DNA of 64,000 nucleotides from JABSOG01 sp047617105. GTDB taxonomy: Bacteria; Pseudomonadota; Gammaproteobacteria; Enterobacterales; Alteromonadaceae. Below, one piece after another: positions 28,101-33,229 of this stretch; position 1 is the stretch's first letter, and every line of letters begins with the position of its first letter. The notes beneath the pieces were generated by a model that searched no databases, was not told the origin of the DNA, and saw only the letters and a list, made by a program, of their open reading frames with translations. Where the stretch lies: NCBI GenBank assembly GCA_047617105.1, contig JBLGCB010000001.1:32624-96623 (forward strand), written 5' to 3'. Both the position numbers and the translations under genes were made by a program.

Positions 28101-29748
28101 CCACATCGTTGGCAGGTGTGGTGAGCGACCAGTCGTTAACCAGTGCATTAAACGCATATTCTTGTGCGTCGCCATCAACATCCAGCTTAGCGCGCTGGCT
28201 ATTGAGTTCAGCGACAATGCTTTGTTCATTGGTCCCGGTGATTAAAATCGATTGCGGCACCGCGTTAAGGCGATATGCGCCTTGTTGTTGTGGCTGATAT
28301 TCTTCGAGCACCATATGAAAGTTAGTACCGCCAAAACCAAATGAGCTGACCCCGGCACGACGTGCTGTGCCGTCTGCTCTTGGCAACCATGGGCGGGTTT
28401 CGCTGTTGAGATACAATGGCGTGTTTTCGATATCTAACGATTGGTTAGGCTGGTCGATATGAATGGTCGGCGGTAACACTTTATGGTGCAGCGCCAATAC
28501 CGCTTTAATCATACCCGCAGAACCGGCTGCGGCTTTGGTATGGCCGATTTGCGATTTAACCGAACCCAAGGCGATGTGCTGTTTCTGATCATTGTTATGG
28601 CTAAAGTGTTTCACCAAACCAGCAAACTCAGCGGCATCACCGGCTTTGGTGCCAGTGCCGTGGGCTTCAATCAAACCACAAGTGGTTGGATCAAAACCTG
28701 CATCATTATAAGCACGGTTTAAGGCTTTGGCCTGCCCGTCAGGGCGTGGGGCATAAATTGATTTAAAACGACCGTCAGAAGAAGTACCAATGCCCTTAAG
28801 CACCGCATAAATCTTGTCGCCATCACGTTCGGCATCGGCCAAACGTTTAAACGCCAACATGCCGATGCCTTCACCAATCATCATGCCTTTAGAGTCATTA
28901 TCAAAGGGGCGAATATCTTGGTTGGTGGTAAAGGCCGGGGTTTTGGAGAATGACATATACATAAACGGCGAGTTATCACAGCAAACTCCACCGGAGATCA
29001 TCACTTCTGAGCGATATTCTAACAAATCAGAGATGGCCAATTTAATCGCCGCCAAAGAACCAGCACATGCAGCATCAACCACACAGTTCATGCCACCCAA
29101 ATCAAAACGGTTGGCGATACGGCCAGAGATCACGTTGCCCAACATGCCAGGGAAAGAGTTTTCTTCCCAGCCGATATAGGCTTTTTTGAATTTGTCGATG
29201 ATCATGCCGCGGTCTTCTTCATCAATACCCGAGGCTTTTAATACTTTGTCGAGCACCGGGCCTTGCAGACGAGAGGTTAAAGGGGTGATTTGCTTTTGAC
29301 CACCACCTACACCTAGCGTAATACCCACTTTATCGCGGTCATAATCAGAACCATCACCGATACCAGCATCGTTTAATACATCACGGGCGACGACCAACGA
29401 TAACAACTGGGCAATATCCGTTAATTCCATGATGTTTGGCGGCAAGCCAAATTCCATTGGGTCAAAATCCAACTCAGGGATAAAACCACCACGTTTACAA
29501 TAGGTTTTATCTTCGGCCTTCGGATCACTGTCGTAATGATCATCAATGGCCCAACGAGACGCTGGCACATCCATGATTGCATCAACAGATTCAGCGATAT
29601 TATCCCAATACTGTTCAAGGTTTTTCGCATCGGCAAATACCGATGCCATGCCTATGATCGCAATCGGACATTGTTGCAAACGCGAATTAAGCTGTTGCTC
29701 TTCATCATGAGAAGCGGTTGCCGCTGGAGTTGTATTCGTTTTAGCCAT
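22144..29748 (-). CDS. pfaA: PUFA synthase multidomain subunit (KS-MAT-5xACP-KR-DH)
   Basis: This 2534-residue protein is taken from the ATG at 29748 (MAKTNTT, AGAG upstream; the open frame runs 14 codons further, but MAKxNTT matches known PfaA starts). Domains in order: KS, residues 25-470 with C228 in DAACAGS; malonyl-CoA acyltransferase with GHSFG (S702); a low-complexity linker (EVETIVEKIVEVEKIVYV); five ACPs with phosphopantetheine serines near 1249, 1357, 1467, 1561 and 1670 (each in LGIDSIKRVEILG); ketoreductase with SGGAKGVTAH near 1970; and a hotdog-like DH segment near 2275 (HAFLADHVIGDNQVLPTV). It builds C20/C22 polyenes iteratively from malonyl-CoA. Five ACPs is the number in the Moritella DHA enzyme. 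Confidence 0.96.
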   Translation of the reverse strand: MAKTNTTPAATASHDEEQQLNSRLQQCPIAIIGMASVFADAKNLEQYWDNIAESVDAIMDVPASRWAIDDHYDSDPKAEDKTYCKRGGFIPELDFDPMEFGLPPNIMELTDIAQLLSLVVARDVLNDAGIGDGSDYDRDKVGITLGVGGGQKQITPLTSRLQGPVLDKVLKASGIDEEDRGMIIDKFKKAYIGWEENSFPGMLGNVISGRIANRFDLGGMNCVVDAACAGSLAAIKLAISDLLEYRSEVMISGGVCCDNSPFMYMSFSKTPAFTTNQDIRPFDNDSKGMMIGEGIGMLAFKRLADAERDGDKIYAVLKGIGTSSDGRFKSIYAPRPDGQAKALNRAYNDAGFDPTTCGLIEAHGTGTKAGDAAEFAGLVKHFSHNNDQKQHIALGSVKSQIGHTKAAAGSAGMIKAVLALHHKVLPPTIHIDQPNQSLDIENTPLYLNSETRPWLPRADGTARRAGVSSFGFGGTNFHMVLEEYQPQQQGAYRLNAVPQSILITGTNEQSIVAELNSQRAKLDVDGDAQEYAFNALVNDWSLTTPANDVARCGFIAKNAVEAIKMIDSALKKFKAKAGDISWTVPSGVYYRLSGLQTKGKVVALFSGQGSQYTNMGRELACNFPTILNATAQMDQSFTGAGLNQLSSVTYPIPVFSKEAREEQEAVLRLTQNAQPAIGTFSLGLYRTFEQAGFKADFTAGHSFGELTALWAAGVYNDEDYMFLARSRGQAMTSPEGGADAGSMVAVVGQAAKVAEDIKDIKDVEIANYNSNNQVVIAGVTSQVLVAMDELHDKGYKVVRLPVSAAFHTPLVGHAQKPFAAAIDSVTFNSPKVPVFANGTAKAYNTKPTEIKKQLKNHILESVHFNQQVENLYAQGGRIFIEFGPKHVLTKLVENILQDKDDVVAIAVNGSPKKSADAQMRQAALQMAVLGLELGNIDPYSALKLPTAPRKMSPLAMKLSGAAYVSDKTQKQFTDALTDGWTVKQATATASEPQVKVVEKIVEVETIVEKIVEVEKIVYVDRPVSGSAAPVANSATASNSAELVSSIERSVGQFVEHQQQLLNVHEQYMQGPQDYAKTFQSVLEAQPGATELPESIDRTLGMYHDFQSETLRVHEKYLSNQTDNMSAMLNNTAASAPKGQVIDVAAQTVAEPAVATSTVASVAPVVQKAPVKPIAPVAQPVVASVQTTATAIDMTPPVVAPVTPVAAPAAALNVEKIQSVMLDVVADKTGYPAEMLELEMDMEADLGIDSIKRVEILGSVQELIPTLPELNPEDLAELRTLGQIVDYMQSKVPPVSVNSGAPVLHVVESSPTLAPAGPVINLAKIQAVMMDVVAEKTGYPAEMLELEMDMEADLGIDSIKRVEILGAVQETIPDLPELNPEDLAELRTLGEIVSHMEEKAQSKVPASAPTPAPVALHVVESTPAVAIATIDLAHIQSVMMNVVAEKTGYPSDMLELEMDMEADLGIDSIKRVEILGAVQETIPDLPELNPEDLAELRTLGEIVTYMQSKVPAASVGVVAAPATIDLAHIQSVMMSVVAEKTGYPADMLELEMDMEADLGIDSIKRVEILGAVQETIPDLPELNPEDLAELRTLGEIVSHMQSKVQSKVSATPVAAAPAPVVAPIAVEAVSASVSADEFTTNLMAVVADKTGYPAEMLELEMDMEADLGIDSIKRVEILGAVQDSMPGLPEVDPETLAEMRTLAEIVSSFTAQPGNSVAFEPAPSQIVAIKRLASVNKITQDANGANALIVDDGTGSAVALAANMSKAGWNITAIKPAWVNGSSKKSFAKTVNVVELADVDEQAIKDICTKVQLDAVIYLQPKSTLAGVEYPQTSKQGLMLAFLLAKLCNVKAASSSQNARASFMVVTRQGGSLGIDGASPTDTDLVQGGLNGLVKTLSHEWSNVFCRAVDVADKLAADKVAAIVSDELLDADTALVEVASDKTGRLTLVGEQTDSYALTAGNSIDSNSVFLVSGGAKGVTAHCVIRLAKQYQAKFILLGRSVFDDNEPAWAVGINDEAALKKAAMQALIASGEKPTPVKIVKFIKPVLANREIAQTLAAIKTVGAQVHYVAADVTDSNSVQAAVKPAIAEFGAITGIIHGAGVLADKFIEQKTLADFESVYRTKIDGLVSLLACTDIANVKHLVLFSSGAGFYGNPGQSDYSIANEILNKTAYRFKALHPQAQVLSFNWGPWDGGMVTPELKRMFAERGAYIIPLDSGAELLLSELAATDNRSPQILVGNDLASEQEGTPVKKLQASRLIKSFQATNHAFLADHVIGDNQVLPTVCAIQWMADAALAIYPGYHYQGLEQYKLFKGVVFDGVAFDGSEANDFTIDLSLLVDDGDVLRIGAKVSSLNDKGKPVFHYGAELLLARKPLSSETVTTDLPALSAVNSAANLYSDGTLFHGERLQGITEVIRCDEQGLLLGCQIPSMVAAQGEFGPGIVANDLVYQAMLVWVRRQLGLGSLPAATLGWRLYRDPQAGEAFYLQLDVVKQTSNTLVADIALIDTNKQLLAQVKSAEVTGSESLNSLFKSKTQ
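24640..26110 (-). repeat. Five tandem ACP-coding repeats inside pfaA
   Basis: Five units of about 280-330 bases code for the five ACPs. Their serine codons are at about 26002, 25678, 25348, 25066 and 24739. Units 2, 3 and 4 are nearly identical around the active site (ETIPDLPELNPEDLAELRT shared); unit 5 has diverged (DSMPGLPEVDPETLAEMRT) and unit 1 is intermediate. Such repeats can change in number by recombination. Confidence 0.9.
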
Positions 29749-30375
29749 GTAATTTCTCTGGTTGGTTCTTGGTGCATTGCCTGACGACAACGGCTTAAAA
29801 TAAACTATCCGCCAACAATCAGCAGATAAAGCGTATATAGGTTACAGCGCACTCATCTTTCACATCATCACTGCGCCACTGGTCGACCAGTCGAATAAAG
29901 ATTGCCCCAAAATCCATTGGGTACCCCAATTACTGATTTAGATCAGATGGTTGGGTTAATATTTGTACATATACAGATTACATCTGAATGACAAAAGTCA
30001 TTTTTGATGGCTCAAAATGGTTTATTCCGATAAAGATTGAGCGATAAAAGGTATGTATATGGCATTATATTGTATTCTGGCAGTTTCAAGGTCGGTTAAT
30101 ATACTCTGGTTAACCAGTGTGCACAATCGGCGATCTACTCCGACCAGTTGGCAACAACGAGGAAAAATGCTTATTTATGGGGAACGCTACAAGTTTTAAT
30201 TCTGTCTACGTGGGGCTATTAATCTTTTGATAATCAATAAGTTACAGGTTATTTTTAGCTTTTTATCGAGTGCAGATTTCACGCTACAGGTGTACGCTGA
30301 CTCATGCTACACTTGTACGCTGATTTTGTTTCAAGAGATGAATAATAGCAGTTTTTTGCAGGATGTTCGGAGTGT
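29749..30375. promoter_or_regulatory. pfa upstream region with operator-like palindromes and a MITE remnant
   Basis: No gene lies in these 627 bases upstream of pfaA. Read on the plus strand, 29840-29875 contains a truncated copy of the local MITE end (CAGCGCACTCATCTTTC). ACTGGTCGACCAGT at 29878-29891 is a perfect palindrome, CTGGTTAACCAG at 30106-30117 another, with a half site CGACCAGT at 30141-30148. Two direct repeats (GCTACAGGTGTACGCTGA, 30283-30300, and a 16/18 match at 30306-30323) begin 23 bases apart. I could not fix a promoter with confidence. Confidence 0.55.
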
Positions 30376-30801
30376 TTATCGGGGTTTTTCTACAACAGAT
30401 TCTAATTTATCGAGTCTATAACTGTTTATTGCCAATTTTGTCGCCAGTTTATTGATATCCTCTTTGGTGGCCATAGTACTTTGCATGGTATTCACTGACA
30501 AGATCAGCGCATCGAGCTTGGCACCAACCTTATCAAACTTTACATCCATTTCAGCTTTCGTCGCCAGTGTCGGTATTAGCACTCTAATAGCATTCACATC
30601 CTTTTTTAAAACTCCAACATCTTGCTTCAATTCTTTAAAATCACCGGAGTGATTATTCCAGACATAAATGCAAAGGGCGATAAATAACGTAAACACGCCT
30701 CCGACAATATGTTCAAAGCTGATAAATTGTTTGGCACTCACTGGAGTGGTGCCAAGTGCACTGTCAGATATAGTATGAGTGGTGTGATTTGAAGTGGTCA
30801 T
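30376..30801 (-). CDS. Small membrane-anchored coiled-coil protein (paralogue 1)
   Basis: This 141-residue protein is of unrecognised function. A short polar N-terminus is followed by one transmembrane helix (residues about 28-50, HIVGGVFTLFIALCIYVW), then a heptad-rich coiled coil to the end (FKELKQDVGVLKKDVNAIRV ... DKLESV). It is a clear paralogue of the next gene upstream; both share TTPVSxKQFISFEHI, the helix, and LDALILSVNTxQxTMATKED. Topology suggests an inner-membrane anchor with a coiled-coil domain. It lies 627 bases upstream of pfaA on the same strand; a link to pfa is only positional. Confidence 0.7.
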   Translation of the reverse strand: MTTSNHTTHTISDSALGTTPVSAKQFISFEHIVGGVFTLFIALCIYVWNNHSGDFKELKQDVGVLKKDVNAIRVLIPTLATKAEMDVKFDKVGAKLDALILSVNTMQSTMATKEDINKLATKLAINSYRLDKLESVVEKPR

Positions 30802-30842
30802 TCTTTTCTCCTAAAACTATTCGTTAAAGCTATTTCCTTTAA

Positions 30843-31283
30843 TTATTGCGCCGCAGCCTTTTCAAGCAGGGTGACTCTCTTATCAAGCTTGGCAATTGCG
30901 CGACTATTGGCGGCGACATCCTCCTTGGTCGCCATGGTGTTTTGGATGGTATTCACCGATAGAATTAACGCATCTAGCTTCTCATTCATCTTTTCACTGA
31001 CAGCATCAATCTTCAGGTCCATTTTTTCAAACTTTTCATCCACTTTTTCAAACCGTGCATTCATTTCATCTTTTGTCACTAAGGTCGGAATTATCACCCT
31101 AATGGCATTCACATCCTTCTTCAACTCTTTAAAATCAGTAGAGTGATCGTTCCAAACGAAAATACAAAGAGCGACGAAGAAAGTAAACACGCCCCCGGCA
31201 ATATGTTCAAAGCTGATGAATTGTTTCTCACTCACTGGTGTGGTGCCAGAGGCGGTATGAATGGTGTGGCTGGAATCTGTCAT
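30843..31283 (-). CDS. Small membrane-anchored coiled-coil protein (paralogue 2)
   Basis: This 146-residue tandem duplicate of the following gene (42 bases apart) has the same TTPVSEKQFISFEHI head, one transmembrane helix (GGVFTFFVALCIFVW) and a coiled coil. The coil carries an insertion of EKVDEKFEKMDLKIDAVSEK-type heptads and lacks the GVLKKDV segment. The two probably form homo- or hetero-oligomers through the coils. I recognise no named family and assign no function. Confidence 0.7.
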   Translation of the reverse strand: MTDSSHTIHTASGTTPVSEKQFISFEHIAGGVFTFFVALCIFVWNDHSTDFKELKKDVNAIRVIIPTLVTKDEMNARFEKVDEKFEKMDLKIDAVSEKMNEKLDALILSVNTIQNTMATKEDVAANSRAIAKLDKRVTLLEKAAAQ

Positions 31284-31434
31284 TGTTAATACCCTTTGAT
31301 AACTGATGTGCTATAAACTCTATGCGTCACAGTATAACCTGGTAAAAGGTAACATAGCAACACATAAAACTCATATAATTACACATACGTATCTTTGTGT
31401 CCGAATTGGTATCACACGATAAGTGATAGACTCG

Positions 31435-31842
31435 TTATTCGCCAGTGCTGGTCATCGCCGTCATAATATATTCAGGAATGGGCTGTAAACGTTTGTCTTT
31501 GTCTAGACAAACCATTTCGATATCACCAATCACCGCCGGGCGTTTCGCCCCTATGCGCCACACTTCTTGTCGCCATAACATTTTATACTTGCCATCAAAA
31601 ACACAAGTGCTGCGAATATCGATGATGTCAGCAAACTCCACCCCATCCTGAAAAATACAATTGGCCTTGTATACCGCAAAACCAATGCCCTGCTCATTCC
31701 ATAAGGTGGCCAAATGCTCGCTACCAAGAGAATGCTCTCGTGCCCGTTCAAAGTATTTTAAAAAGTTGGGGTGATAAACCACACCAGAGTGATCGGTGTC
31801 TTCGTAATAAATTTGTACTGGATGATGGTAGGTTGTGGTCAT
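31435..31842 (-). CDS. YbgC-like 4HBT acyl-CoA thioesterase
   Basis: This 135-residue single hotdog domain carries the 4-hydroxybenzoyl-CoA thioesterase-type motif YYEDTDHSGVVYHPNFLKYF, with catalytic Asp in EDTD. The family hydrolyses acyl-CoA or acyl-ACP thioesters. The usual tol-pal neighbours of ybgC are absent. A hotdog thioesterase (orf6 type) is known beside marine PUFA synthase clusters, so a role in releasing or clearing acyl products is possible, though two unrelated genes and 1.7 kb separate it from pfaA. Confidence 0.85.
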   Translation of the reverse strand: MTTTYHHPVQIYYEDTDHSGVVYHPNFLKYFERAREHSLGSEHLATLWNEQGIGFAVYKANCIFQDGVEFADIIDIRSTCVFDGKYKMLWRQEVWRIGAKRPAVIGDIEMVCLDKDKRLQPIPEYIMTAMTSTGE

Positions 31843-31980
31843 GGTTTACCTTAAATGCAGATGAAGCGTTTTGTTGTTGAGTCGGGCATGATAATCATAA
31901 AGGCGGGAAATATGAAGGTATGGGAGCAAAAAGTCGCATATAAAAGTTAGACGAGCGGCGATAAATTCGAACCACAGCCC

Positions 31981-32445
31981 CTACCCCCGCTCATCCTTAG
32001 GCGAGTCCATCACCACATGGGTGGTAATAGTGCGCACCTGTGGTATCGACCCTAAGGTATCCGCATGAAACGATTTAAACGCTTTAATATCCCTGGTTTC
32101 TATGCGTAACAGATATTCAAAAGACCCGGTGACGTTATGGCACTCTTTAACTTCTTTAGCAGAACTTATCGCCTGTTCAAATGCCTGTTGCGAATCCGTT
32201 GAATGTTCACCCAGACCGACGCCGATATAAGCAATGAAGCTATTGCCCAATAATTCGTTGTCTAAAACCGCTCGATAACCTTTGATAAGACCACTATTCT
32301 CTAATTCTTGCACCCGTCGCAAGCAGGCTGAAGGCGAAAGACCAATCTTTTCTGCCAGCTCAGAATTGGCGATTCGGCCATTGTTTGACAGCTCTTGCAA
32401 TATTATGTCGTTATAGCGGTCTTTTTTAATCATTTGTTGCTTCAT
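31981..32445 (-). CDS. Lrp/AsnC family transcriptional regulator
   Basis: This 154-residue protein has an N-terminal winged helix-turn-helix (DIILQELSNNGRIANSELAE, then LSPSACLRRVQELENSGLI) and a C-terminal RAM ligand-binding domain (HNVTGSFEYLLRIETRDIKA). Lrp-family proteins sense amino acids. The gene is divergent from the LysE exporter at 32546 with about 100 bases between them, a standard regulator/exporter arrangement, so it probably controls that exporter and itself. Confidence 0.9.
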   Translation of the reverse strand: MKQQMIKKDRYNDIILQELSNNGRIANSELAEKIGLSPSACLRRVQELENSGLIKGYRAVLDNELLGNSFIAYIGVGLGEHSTDSQQAFEQAISSAKEVKECHNVTGSFEYLLRIETRDIKAFKSFHADTLGSIPQVRTITTHVVMDSPKDERG

Positions 32446-32545
32446 ATTGGTATTTTATCGATGAGTTTGCACAATAATTTTAACTCAATAGCTTTATAAT
32501 TGCCTTTACTAATTGAATATAGATTAGAAGCTTAGAGGAGAAACA

Positions 32546-33148
32546 ATGATGATGAATTATGAAATACTGGCAGCCTTAACCCTTTTTTCGTTTGTATCGT
32601 CGATTACGCCTGGTCCAAATAATTTAATGTTAATGAGTTCAGGCGCTAACTTTGGCTTTAAAAAAACCATACCGCATATGCTGGGGGTGGGATTAGGATT
32701 TACCTTTATGGTCACGCTGGTTGGGTTGGGCATCATGCAAGTGTTCGATAGGTTTCCAATCACTCATGACATTTTAAAAGTCTTTAGTGTTGCCTATTTA
32801 TTATATCTTGCGGCTAAAATCGCGATGTCAACTTCCACCGTTGAAAGTCAGTCATCAAAAAGCAAACCTTTTACTTTTATTCAGGCCGCTATGTTTCAAT
32901 GGGTTAATCCCAAAGGCTGGACTATGGCACTCACTGCCATTAGTGTTTATGTGCCATCTCAGAGCGTTAGCGCTGTGTTATTGGTAGCTATCATGTTTGG
33001 CATCGTTAACGTGCCTTGTGTCAGTGTATGGGTTGTTTTAGGACAAAAAATACAGGTGTATTTAACCAATGAACGCCGCCTTAAAGTGTTTAATATTTCA
33101 ATGGCGACATTACTGGTTTTGTCTTTATATCCTGTGCTTTTATCCTGA
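32546..33148 (+). CDS. LysE/RhtB family exporter
   Basis: This 200-residue transporter has about six hydrophobic segments and family motifs TPGPNNLMLMSSGANFGFKK near the N-terminus and NPKGWTMAL in the middle. GAGGAG at 32535-32540 precedes a run of ATGs (32546, 32549); the second has better spacing. The divergent Lrp gene suggests induction by an amino acid substrate. The substrate itself is unknown. Confidence 0.9.
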   Translation: MMMNYEILAALTLFSFVSSITPGPNNLMLMSSGANFGFKKTIPHMLGVGLGFTFMVTLVGLGIMQVFDRFPITHDILKVFSVAYLLYLAAKIAMSTSTVESQSSKSKPFTFIQAAMFQWVNPKGWTMALTAISVYVPSQSVSAVLLVAIMFGIVNVPCVSVWVVLGQKIQVYLTNERRLKVFNISMATLLVLSLYPVLLS

Positions 33149-33186
33149 TAGATTGGCGATTAAAGGGGGGTTTATTGTTTTAGACT

Positions 33187-33209
33187 ATGACCGCCTTTAC
33201 GGCGGTCAT
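33187..33209. terminator. Bidirectional stem-loop between convergent lysE and M16 genes
   Basis: ATGACCGCC (33187-33195) and GGCGGTCAT (33201-33209) form a perfect 9-bp stem with a 5-base loop. T-richness is weak on both sides, so termination efficiency is uncertain. Confidence 0.6.
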
Positions 33210-33229
33210 CATTACTCAATCAAATTCAA

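Noticed and set aside
29840..29890. FadR binding site in the pfaA upstream region
   Set aside because: The palindrome arms resemble FadR sites, but the centre is 2 bases rather than 3, so I list it as an unassigned operator.
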